Positions 20,215 through 31,405 of a stretch of 64,000 nt of DNA are shown here, piece after piece. Both the position numbers and the translations under genes were made by a program. Each line of letters starts with the position of its first letter. Position 1 is the first letter of the stretch. Source of the DNA: Lathyrus oleraceus (taxonomy: Eukaryota > Streptophyta > Magnoliopsida > Fabales > Fabaceae); contig NC_066585.1 of assembly GCF_024323335.1 (NCBI RefSeq), forward strand, positions 343,419,346-343,483,345, read 5' to 3'. The notes beneath the pieces were generated by a model, which made no database searches, was not told where the DNA came from, and was given only the letters and a program-made list of their open reading frames with translations.

Positions 20215-23200
20215 TTACTTAGATCGATGCAAAATAACAGGAATATCAACAGCAGTCCAATTGTCGCAAGCCTTTCCATGCATCACAAAATTGGTATAGT
20301 CTTCCTCTTCGTCATCCTCTAGCGCAGCAGCTAAGTGTTGTTCATTTCCATGAATGAACCCTCCGCTACGGAAGCTAAGTTGCATATATTCAGTCCTTGC
20401 AATTGTTGAACCTTTCTGGAACCCCAAACTGGTTATGCCTTTGTTGTTGGAGACCTCTACCATGCGCCCCCATTGATCAACATTGCCTTCTTCCACAATC
20501 TTCTTGGCATCTTTTAATGAGGACATAGGTGCCTCAACTCTCTTTTCAGCAGTAATAAATATGGCTTGGAACGGAGTTCCAACCTCATCTTCAGCTTCAA
20601 CATAAGAGAAAGATGACAAATGGCTAACCAACATCGCTTTCTCTCCACCGACAATCACAAGCTTCCCATTCTTCACAAATTTGAGCTTCTGGTGCAAAGT
20701 GGAGGTAACAGCTCCTGCCTCATGGATCCAGGGCCTTCCCAACAAGCAACTGTAGGCCGGGTGGATATCCATTACTTGGATAGTAATTTGAAAATCACTC
20801 GGACCTATCTTAATTGGATTACGGGAACCATTAAAAGCTTTGACGATTACACCGCTATACCTCATAGGCGCTCCTTGGTATGACAACTTTGACAGAGTTG
20901 ACTTTGGTAGCACATTCAATGACGAACCGGTGTCAACAAGCATATTTGACAAAGCATCCTCTTTGCAATTCATAGAAATGTGCAAAGCCAGATTATGATT
21001 TCTTCCCTCCTCCGGGAGTTCTTCATCCCAGAAGCTAAGATTATTGCAAGAAGTGATGTTAGTCATGATATGATCGAATTGATCCACTGTAACATCATCT
21101 TCTACAAAAGCTTATTCCATAACTCACTGTAATGCTTCTCTGGGCACTTCGGAATTCATGAGCAGAGACAACACTGAGATCTTTGAGGGGGTTTGGAGCA
21201 GCTGCTCTACCACATTGAACTCACTCCTCTTAATTAACCGAAGTACCTCATCATCATCGTTAGCCTTTATATCGCTGGATTCACCAGACTTACCCTTTGA
21301 AGCACCAACTGGATCTACAACAGGCACTTCCACCTTCTTACTCACAACTAATTCCCCCTTATCCTTTGGGAACACCGGCCAAAACCCGCGACCACTGCAG
21401 GTCACCTTGGTAACATCAGTAATGCTCACCACTGAGCTAGTCGTAGGCAACGGGACCTCTTGACCACCTTCTATCATTGTAGCATTATACTGATACGGAA
21501 CAGCTTTATCAGATGAATACGGGACTGGGCCCGCTAACCGTATTACCAACGGCAATATTGATCTATTGCTGACATTGTTACTGTTGTTGTTGTCATACTG
21601 GATTACCATCCTCTCTGGCTGCTTGAAAATGGGAACTATGACATTTACATCTTCATCTACATGACGGGATTGAACAATTTGAATCATGCCCTCATCCATC
21701 AATCGCTGGATGTCCCTTTTCACAACTTCACAACCCCTCGGGTTAACACTACAAACAGCACAACCATCATGGTCGTGCTCACAATCACTTACCAAACAAA
21801 CATCCTTATGCATCTGCACCAAGGATCTCCTGATAAAACGCACATCAAAAACTTTAAAAACTCTCCAGGACAACCATCCACCATATTTACAGAAGAGTTC
21901 CCATGAGCGGACAAAGGATTTGATTTCACATTCGGCGCACGGTCCTCGAAGGATACCATTCCACTCTTCATCAGCTTCTGAACCTCATACTTGAGCGGAT
22001 AACAGTTATCAATATCATGTTCGGGTGCTCCTTGATGAAAAGCACAACGAAGCTCAGGCTTGTACCACCATGGAAGTGGTTCTGGAATCTGTGGCGGGTT
22101 TCTTGGTTGGATCAGGTTCTTGAGACCAAAGACGGGTATAATTCTATATAAGACATAGGAGTCGGGTCGAAAGAGACCTTTTTCCTCTCAAAGTTTTCTT
22201 GTTGGTATTGTTGTTGTTGTAGGTGTTCGTTCGTTGTTGCGATTGTTCGTTGTTGTTCGTTCGTTCGTTGTTGATTGTTGATTAGAAAATACCGGGATAA
22301 CGAAAGATACTTGATGATAATGTTGATGGGATGATTGATTCCTTCTGATTTGAGGCCTCCTCTGCCTCCCACTGCTTATTGCATTCGCTTCATTGCCCTT
22401 TTTCTTGCTGAAACTGCTGCCATATCTCTTACTTGTCGATGCCTCATCTTTCGACAAACGTCCCTCTCGGACTCCTTCCTCAAGCCTCATCCCCATGTTT
22501 ACCATTTCGGTAAAGTCACTGGGGGCACTAGAAATCATTCGTTCATAATAAAATGAACTCAGGGTTTTCAAAAAGATCTTTGTCATCTCTTTTTCCTCCA
22601 AAGGAGGAGTGATCTGGGCAGCCAATTCCCTCCATCTCTGCGCATACTCTTTGAGTATCTCCTTATGTTTCTGAGACATAGACCTCAGCTGGTCTCTATC
22701 GGGAGCCATGTCCACGTTGTACTTATACTGCTTGACAAAAGCCTCTCCCAGGTCATTGAAAGTGTGAATGCTGGCACTACCCAACCCCATATACCAACGG
22801 AGTGCAGCACCAGTCAGACTGTGCTGGAAATAGTGAATCAACAGTTGATCATTATCGGTCTGAGTAGATATCTTGCGAGCGTACATCACTAGATGACTGA
22901 GCTGACAAGTGTTCCCTTTATACTTTTCAAAGTCAGGAACTTTGAACTTCACCGGGATCTTGACGTTGGGTACTAAACACAACTCAGCAGCACTCTTCCC
23001 AAACAAATCCTTACCTCTCAGCGTCTTCAATTCCTTGCGCAACTCAAGAAACTGATCCTTCATTTCATCCATTTTCTCGTAGACATCTGGACCCTCTGAC
23101 GGCTGAGAATGATAAATTGTATCCTCTACACGAGGTAAGGTGTGCACAACGGGAGGTGGCACAGACATGACCGGGCTAGATGTCGGCATGGAAGCAAAAG

Positions 23201-23450
23201 TAGGCGCAAAGCCTTCAGGCATAAAGTTGGACGGTATTCCCCACGGGAATCCGGCAGGCATAGTAGGCACAAAATAAGCGGTAGCAGCAGGCATGGTAGA
23301 GGTAGCCACCTCTAAAATAATCTTTCTCGCAGGAGGAGTTGCATGCGTAGGAGAAGCTTGGCTCTGAGCAGTAAGAACTGACTCCATCATGGCAGTCAGG
23401 CAGGCGATCTCGTCCTTCATCTCTCTGTTCTCTTGCTCTAGATGCTCCAT
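20215..23450 (-). pseudogene. Ogre-B ORF2: gag and protease, several frameshifts
   Basis: The start is MEHLEQENREMKDE at 23450. Gag includes VPNVKIPVKFKVPDFEKYKG and FQHSLTGAALRWYMGL (capsid-like), ending with a zinc-knuckle-like CAFHQGAPEHDIDNC near 22040. The frame shifts inside a GTT/GTTC microsatellite (about 22190-22290), stops at 22112, and shifts again near 21880. The middle part (21873-21124) carries Cys-rich SDCEHDHDGCAVC and the linker. The protease (21087-20215) has MLVDTGSSLNVLPK, with the active Asp present, and LLGRPWIHEAGAVTSTLHQK. The protein would form the particle and cleave itself. Ogre identity rests on order and these blocks. Confidence 0.85.
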
Positions 23451-23752
23451 AATTCTGAGATGATTAGCGCGGGTATTGTACCGATAAGTCAGCTTGGCTA
23501 AAGCACAGAAGAAACATCAATGAGACATCTGGCAAAAGAGAAACCTGTTTATGCAAATGATGCATGAAATGCAATGCTTGTTTATTTATTTTTGTTTTCA
23601 AGGAACTTACTATATCATTTGCAAACATATATATATATCAAAAATTGCAATAATTTTTGTATGACCCAAAATCTCTTTTCATTCATATAATTGGAAGGAT
23701 TACACTGAGTACAACCAAGTGAAAAATACAAGAGAAAAGGAGACTAGTCATC

Positions 23753-25252
23753 CTAAGGATCCCTAACAACGTCAGAAGATCTGGCTGAAGGCGCGTACTT
23801 CCTTCGAATGCGTCGGATCTCGGTCTCCAAAGAAGCCTTCATCTTAGTCTTCTCGAGGACAAGTTGGTCAATAATCTTCTTCCAAGCAACGGAAGGCTGA
23901 GGCATGCTAGAAGATGAAACCTCTAGCTCTCTCTGTCTCTTCGTCACTCGGTCTTCAAGTAGGTCAATAAGTGCATCTTTGTCCTTAGACTCCAACTGCA
24001 ACTCTTCATGCTTCTTGCTCAAAGCACGAAAATGCTCTTCCCACATATCCTTCTCTTGCTTCATCTTGGCGAGCGCGTCTTCCAACTCCTCTATATCTTG
24101 GTTAGGGAGAGTTAATGGCTCAACCACAACCATAGACATAGGTCTTTCACAAGGATAAGGCATCTTCAACTCCAAAGCTCTCTTCTTCACCCAAAGAGTG
24201 TAAGCTTCCAAAGCTATACAATTACATGGACCAAGCTCGGATCTTCCTTTCCTATGCACATTATGCCAAGCATGCACAATCTTCTGCTTCAAATGTTGGG
24301 GATCTTTACCCTCTTGATAGAAAAGACCTTCTAACAACGTGTTATTAGGTTTTTCTCTCAAGGGTAACCCAAGTTGACGACGAGCCAAAGCAGGGTTGTA
24401 GTTAATTCCTCCTTGTGTACCAATGAGAGGCATATTAGAGAATTCACCACAACTATCAATAATCTCCAAACTGCTTAAAGAAGGATCATACCAAACTATA
24501 TCATCATTAGTGAGAGACATAAGTCTCTGAGACCACCTTAGACATTGTTTGTTCTCCACAAAAGCAGGTGTCTGAGGCAAGTGCGAAATAAATCACTTGT
24601 GCAGAAGAGGAATACAACAGACAATAGTTCCACCACCCTTAGAATTCCTTAGGTTCAAAGAGAAATACATATCACCCAACAAAGTAGGTACAGGATTCCC
24701 AATCAAGAAAAGTCTAATGGCGTTAACATCAACAAAACCGTCAATGTTAGGGAACAAAGATAATCCATAGATGAGTAACACAAAGATAGCTTCAAAAGCA
24801 TCCTTACTACCAGCTTGAGCAAAAGCAGTAGCTTCCTTGATGAGGAAATCAGATGGCAACCCAAACAATCCTCCTTTCTTCACCCAATGAGCCTCTATCT
24901 CAGACTTCTTCAAGTGAAGAGCCTCAACAATAATACTAGATCAAGGAATCTCCTCCAACCCATTAAAAGGTACTCTACTAGAAACAAGTATCCCCAAAAG
25001 ATGAGAATACTCCTCCAAGGTAGGCACAAGCTGAAAATCTGGGAAAGTGAAACAACGGTAGAGAGGATCATAAAACTGCACCAATACACTCAAGAGTCCC
25101 TCAACCATATCAGCAGACAAGATAGACAGAAGCTTCCCATGATGTTGTTTGAAGTCCAAGAGATCTAATACAAAAGATGCTAGCTTCCTTAACTCTTTCA
25201 AGTCGGAACATCTGAAACTGTATTTCTTAGTGTTCCTTCGTACACAATCCAT
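23753..25252 (-). pseudogene. Ogre-B ORF1 (extra ORF upstream of gag), two in-frame stops
   Basis: A single frame of 499 codons from MDCVRRNTKKYSF at 25252, interrupted by TGA codons at about 24941 and 24593 but never shifted. Blocks: LVQFYDPLYRCFTFPDFQLV, then PTLEEYSHLLG; VDVNAIRLFLIGNPVPTLLG; GEFSNMPLIG and GGINYNPALARRQLG; a C-terminal coiled coil rich in E/K/L. These proteins are annotated as DUF7745 or plant-mobile-domain-like in legumes (from memory), and their function is unknown. The homologous ORF1 of Ogre-A carries different stops, so the losses are independent. Confidence 0.83.
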
Positions 25253-26074
25253 GGTCTGAAAATATTTGCAAATAATACCTCAGTTCCTTGAAATTTTTGT
25301 GTGATGAATGTTATGATGCGCATGAATGCATGAATGCAACAATCACAAATAAGGGATCACACAAAAGGCAAGCAAAGGTCAAGGGATGAATCAAGTCATT
25401 GTCAAGATCAATCATCCATTTTGGTGGATTATGGTTTACACCTTATCAACACCCAAATTCCATTGATATTGATAAGACTTGATTGGATCAATCAAGAATC
25501 AAGGGTTTGTTGTAAGTCACGAGCATGGAGTCTGGGTAAGAACCATCCCAAAGGAGTGAACTAAGGATAAAAACCTATAGATCATGTTCTAAAACGTTCC
25601 CAGAGTCTTAATTCCATCTATCGAATATTACAGGTTAAGATGACTGACTCATCGACCCATAATATTCTCAAGAGAAACTCGTCTGAGTGTAGTATCGCGT
25701 AACAACTGTTATCAAGTCTACACTTGAATAGTTTCCACACTACGTCCTAAATAGGCCAATAGGGGGTAAATGTTCTACGGTCCTCAACTTCTCATACCCA
25801 AATTAGAGATAGTAATGCCTAACCACAAATAGTTGTGTGACATTTCCAAATCCAAAAGAGTCTCCACTTAGCATATGGATCTCAAGCCAACTTGTTAAGG
25901 ACTACTCCACACAAGTCGAACATGACTATACCATCCTCTTATCTTAATTGCACTCAAGTTCGGGTTAGAACTAATCTCACCACTCAGAGATAAGCATAAC
26001 AAGCAGATTATATCACACATACATATATACAAATATATACACACAAAAAGTAGGCTAAACCCACTAGGGACTAC
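25253..26074 (-). other. Ogre-B untranslated leader
   Basis: An ~820-bp non-coding stretch between PBS and ORF1, AT-rich. I see no ORF of interest. Confidence 0.6.
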
Positions 26075-26090
26075 TCCCCAGCAGAGTCGT
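26075..26090 (-). other. Ogre-B primer binding site
   Basis: On the - strand the sequence acgactctgctgggga matches the Ogre-A PBS core gactctgctgggga; Ogre elements are thought to use tRNA-Arg. The 5' end differs (aacg in place of tggcg). Confidence 0.72.
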
Positions 26091-26189
26091 TACTTAATTT
26101 CTATAGCGATAAATTCATGATCATCAAGCTATGGATAAGCTAGAGATCAAATAACAAGAGTCGCCATCGCGCTTTTATTGTTTCCAAGG
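26091..26189 (-). mobile_element. Last ~100 bp of the Ogre-B 5' LTR, cut by Ogre-A
   Basis: On the - strand caataaaagcgcgatggcgactc matches the conserved block near the 3' end of the other two Ogre LTRs in the window (near 30045 and 37010). It ends at the Ogre-A LTR start. The five bases caagg (26185-26189) are the presumed TSD of Ogre-A. Confidence 0.78.
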
Positions 26190-27335
26190 TGTAATACCCC
26201 AAAATTTACCCTTCATTTTTCTTGGAAGCATGGGATTGTGTTTCACATTGCATTAGCATCATACTAGGTCATACTCATTGCCTACTACATCGGTGACTTG
26301 GGAAATCAGGGTTTGATTGATCACTCCTTGCCAGAAGGAGCCCACACAAAGCAAGACTGAGAATTGAACTTCATTCTCCAATTATACAAGTCTCAAGGGG
26401 TTCCATATGTCCTACTACGGTCCTTAGTTCATCAGTGGAAGATTCAGAGCTCTCAGAATGTGCATCTGCGCTTAATCAGGAAATCAGGGTTTCATGGCTA
26501 TTTGCAACAGACAAGGTTTGGTTGGAAGTGAAGGGGCTCATTCATGTCATGATTATAGAGGCATCTTGGCCTAAGAAGATCCATAATTATCACAGAAAGA
26601 TCCATTGGCAATCAGTGCAATCAGTGCAATCAGTTCCTAGTCATTTTTGCCCTAAAACTAGGGTTTGGCATAAAATCGGTTTATTTATGATTCCTTGAGT
26701 GAAACTCATTTCCATGGCCCTCCATATGTCCACAAGGGTCTACATACAAAAAAATCAGCTCTTTATTTGAGCCAGAGGTGCCTCAATTGATCAATGGAAT
26801 CGGGAATCAGACGGTTTGGGAAAAGGTCAACTGTGGGGCCAGAAAAGTCAACTCCTGACATTTTGAAGTTGGAATCTAAAAATTCATGCCTAAGGAAGTC
26901 CACATGTGAAATTTGATCAAGGTTGGATCATGGATTCATCATTTAATCAGGAGTTGGAAAAGTTACCAAATTTGGAAATAGTTGACTTTCCATTTAAGGC
27001 AAGTTTTTATGGTTTTTGCACCCACTTTAAGCCTATATTCCATCAAGATTCAAGCCCCATTTAAAAATTTCTTCAACATTAAAGTTGTTCCTCTTGTTTC
27101 AAGCTTTCTAGAGATATAAAGTTTGTTTCATTTGGATTAAAAGTGAGAAAGTTAGGCTTGGTCAAAGTAAGACATTATTTTAGAACACTTAGAAATTTTT
27201 CTAAGTCCAAAATTTGCAAAATTTGTCAAGACTTATGGGCCAGATTTATTGCACTTCAAGGCATCTTTTGAAAACACTTTCTTCATGACAGTTGTACCTT
27301 GATATGTCCTCTTTCACACCTTTTTGGAACCACCC

Positions 27336-27777
27336 CATTTGGATCATTGGTTTGGAAGATACACTCATCTAAAGTTGGTATCATAGGCTGAATTTTTTTG
27401 ACAACATTTAGGCCAAATTGGCCCAACCATTTTACAGCCATGAAATCTGAACTTTATGGCCATTTGCCACCCCTTTCCACTCACCATTTCAAGATGTGTT
27501 CAACATGAAAAATATTAAGTTCCATGCCCTCTTTCTACTGTTTGCATTTCCTTGCCATTTGGATCATTGGTTTGGAAGATACACTCATCTAAAGTTGGTA
27601 TCATAGGCTGAATTTTTTTTGACAGCATTTAGGCCAAACTGGCCCAACCATTTTGCAGCCATGAAACCTGAACTTTATGGCCATTTTCCACCCCTTTCCA
27701 TTCACCATTTCAAGATGTGTTCAACATGAAAAATGTTAAGTTCCATGCCCTCTTTCTACTGTTTGCAATGCCTTGCC
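27336..27777 (+). repeat. Tandem duplication of about 220 bp in the Ogre-A LTR
   Basis: Two nearly identical copies, 27336-27555 and 27556-27777, both starting catttggatcattggtttgg. A third short start, catttggacatg, begins at about 27776. The duplication lies in U3, a few hundred bases upstream of the TATA box. Confidence 0.88.
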
Positions 27778-28025
27778 ATTTGGACATGTTCTCATCAAGT
27801 TACAAGGTCATAAAGTCACCCTCTTGAACTTATTTCAATACAGAGAAACCATGTCATGTTGCACAAACCAACCAACACACTCTTTTCCTCATTTGGTCAT
27901 TTGTTTTATGATCACTCACTTAAGTTTTGCTACTTTTAGAACTTGCTCATACCACCCCACTTTTTGCATCATTTTGCATGAATCAAAAACAAACATTCTA
28001 AGCCCATCCCCACACTTGAAACCCT

Positions 28026-28037
28026 ACATATATAAAC
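28026..28037 (+). promoter_or_regulatory. TATA box of the Ogre-A LTR
   Basis: acatatataaac is followed by a C/A-rich start region. It would give a U3 of about 1.85 kb and a long transcribed R-U5. Confidence 0.55.
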
Positions 28038-30994
28038 TCCTAAAACCCTAATCAGAAGAGGAGGCTGCTACATTTTCGACCTAAGCAAGAGCAAGGCAAA
28101 GGCAAGGTTGTTTCTCACTTTCATTTTCCATTCTTCAAGTTTGCAACACCATTGAAGTATATTCCTTCTCTTTCCTCTCATCCCAACAAGAAGCAGTGGA
28201 CTTTCTCCATTAGGTAATCTCTTTATTCCAACCTTCCATGACCATGAATACTTTGCTTGTTCATCATGTTTGTTCATGCCATTGTCACACTTATTCATGC
28301 CATTACCATGCTTACTTCTCCATTATGCCATGCTCTTTTTTCTTCATGCTTTTTTATGTTAATGCTATGCACTACTTGTCCATAAGACCATCACCATGAA
28401 GCTTTGTTTTGAATTGGAATTCATGATGTTATATTTTTTTTCACTCATAGCCATGTTCATATGCTTGCCTTGCTGTTGATTTTTCTTCATGATTAAAGTC
28501 ACCATTTTGCATAAAATAAAAGACCATTGCGCTCTACTCATTTAGTACTAGAAGTTTTCTTTTTACGTCTTGTCGTTCCGTGAACCGTAGCTTGAGATAT
28601 TGTGGTTGAAAGGTGAGCAAGTGTTACCTTTTTTTCTGCGTTCCCAACATGCATACTGCTATTTTCTCACGTTGCATGAAGCTGGCCATGCGCTCCCCTC
28701 CATAGCCGTCTGATCGTGCATGCGTGGCGTGATCATAACTGTTCGCTCATGTTTTTGTCACCTAGTGACTAAAACTTACCTTGCCCAATTGTTTTAATAC
28801 TGCATATTTATTTAAATGAATGATGTTACATGCTGAATTTGGTTTTTCCTGGACTGGGCCTTTGCTATTCGCCCCCCTTTTTTTGCCTGGCCCATTCACA
28901 ATTCTCTCATTTCTTTTTATGCTATTTATTCTCATTTTTATATTCTGTTTCACTTTAATTATTAAAAATATTTTATTCATTCCTAAAAATACCAAAAAAT
29001 ATTTTTTAATTTCCTTTATGTTTTATTTAATTTATTTAATTTTTATTTTCATATTTTATTTAATGTTAATATTTTATTTTAATTATTTGTGTCAAATGGT
29101 CCATTTTAATACACATTTTTCCATTTATTTTATTTTCATGACTTAGAATTATTTTTAATTTCTGATTTTTGGGATGAGGGTTGACCAATGTCTCATGGTC
29201 AACCTGACCTTTTATTGGAATTTTATTTCCCATTTTCAATTTATTTTGAATTTATTTTTGACCTAGTTTGTTTGGTTGACTCTTCATTTGACTTCTGTTT
29301 TATTTCAATTAATTTATACACTAATTTTCATTAGTTTTGAAATCTTTTTGGGGGATGATGATGTCCTGACCCAACCTCTTTTAATTTATTTTTTCATAAT
29401 TTATTGAATTAATTTACTATTTATTTGATATTTTTTAAGTTGACTTGACTTTTCGGTCGACTTTTCTATGATTGATGTTTGACATAGGGATTGCTTAGGG
29501 AAATTGAAGAGATCTTTTGATCCTCCCTTGTTCATCTCATGTGCCACATATTAGAGGCATTTCTTCTTGATTTTATTTGATCCTTGCATCATTTCACGAT
29601 TAAATTATTCATTGATTCTTTGTGTGCATAATTTCACTTGTCTTATTCATCTGATATTTTTTATACTTGTTTCTTTCATCCATGTCTTTATTGTTTGATT
29701 GTTTAATATGTTTATACTTCTCATACATTGTTTAATGCTTCATTATTTCATTCTTTGATTATTTGATTTGATTATATACTTGTTTATATCTTACTTGTTT
29801 GATTAACTGTGGCCTACTTGTATGGTGTATGAGGCATATATTATTATTGTTTGATTGCCATGTACAATCCCCATTCATTACAAATGTATCCCTCTCCCAT
29901 GAGTTGTATAATGTTTATTTCTCTCATTCTTTATTCATCTGTTAATACAAGAAATAAAATGAACACCCGATTGTAGCGGTGTATTCGTCACTTTATGATT
30001 TATTGATTAAACCAAAAGCAAAGCATACAAAGAATCGAGTCGCCACCGCACTTTTATTTATCCAAAGGAATGGCTAAAAAGCGAACAAAAGCCTAAGAAG
30101 TTTTACACATAGAAAACTAATGAAAAGATCAGAGAATCTGGGTAAGGGGTAAATTACGCAATGGGAAGGTGTTAGGCACCCAAAACGTCCTAGGTACTCC
30201 TAGGGAGCCCTTTTCACACTTGTTGTACGAAATGTTATTTGTTATGAAATATTTATTGTGCAAACATGGATGAAGGGATGAGAAAAGAATATACAATTTT
30301 TATTGTTTTTGTGTTTGAACGGATGAACCCGTTGCCTACGTACCTTCCATGAAAGGTAAGGATCAAAACGCCGTAGTTCGGCTAAAAGATTTCCAAAATA
30401 TGAGTGAATTGATTTTAAAACAAAAGCCCTAAGGTCTTTCGTTATCCACGGGAGAAAACTCAACCTTATACAAACAACGAGTCCACCACGTGAGAAAAGC
30501 TTCAACTTGCTAGTGAGGGGTTAACCCTATAATAAGCAAGGAAGTCTTACAATTCAATCACTAAGAACAAAAAGGTGAGATTAACATCAACCAACTAGGA
30601 TAAATCAAACCTATGGCTAATGTATGAAAACTTATCAGGAATGGACAAAGCCACAAAACAATTGAATGAGTGAAATTAACCAATTAGAATTTATTCACAA
30701 AAGATGGTCAAAGTATGATTAGAATTTGATTCAAAGAAGTGTTAAGAAAATGAAGTTTGAAAAAGTCAAAGTCTTAAGGCCTAGGTTTCTAATTTGAAAA
30801 GAAATGAGAATATTTGCACAATAGTTTTCAAGTTGGTATAGCATGCAAAGATGGAAGTTTAAAAGAAACAAAAGGTGGGGGGGTGAGGGAGTGTAAAACT
30901 TCTCAGATGTTCACCTCTTGAAATCATATGGAAGATGATTCAAGTGTGTCCTTTGGAATAAGTAATGAGCAATAACAAATAAGCAAAACAAATG

Positions 30995-31405
30995 ATACCG
31001 GATGCCAATCAATGGACTTACACCAATCTCACAAACAAAGGTGGATACCGGATACCAATTAATGGATTTACACCAATCTCCTAAAACAAACATGGATATC
31101 AGATGCCAATAAATGGACTTATACTAATCTCCTAAAGCAAACATGGATATCAGATGCCAATCTATCTGGGCTTATACCAATCTCCAAAGGAAAACAAGAA
31201 AATCGGATACCGGATGCCAATCACTGGACTTATACCAATCTCCTAAGCAAAAAAAAAACAAGGATACCGGATACCAATCAATGGATTTACACCAATCTCC
31301 TACCGTATCACAGGAAACAAATGCCAATAACTGGACTTATAATTGACTCCTCAATGGTCATAGGAAACAACTGCCAATAAATGGACTTACAGTTGACTCC
31401 TCAAA
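30995..31405 (-). repeat. Minisatellite of about 50-60 bp x 8 in the solo LTR
   Basis: Eight degenerate units each contain gccaatNaatggact and accaatctcctaa-like segments, starting near 30995, 31044, 31094, 31147, 31206, 31263, 31320 and 31367. It is typical of LTR-internal minisatellites. No coding. Confidence 0.8.

Larger units (their letters stand above)
19914..26189 (-). mobile_element. Ogre-B: 5' part of an Ogre element
   Basis: Reading leftward from 26189: end of the 5' LTR, PBS, an ~820-bp leader, ORF1, ORF2 (gag-protease), then about 300 bp of post-ORF2 sequence before SIRE begins. The Ogre signature is the extra ORF1 upstream of gag plus the Arg-type PBS. The RT, RNase H and integrase (ORF3) and the 3' LTR are not in the window; they were either displaced by SIRE and its left-side loss, or lie elsewhere. 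The rest of its 5' LTR should continue beyond the right end of Ogre-A. The 19919-20214 stretch is AT-rich and would be the start of the intron-like spacer Ogre elements have between ORF2 and ORF3. Confidence 0.85.
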
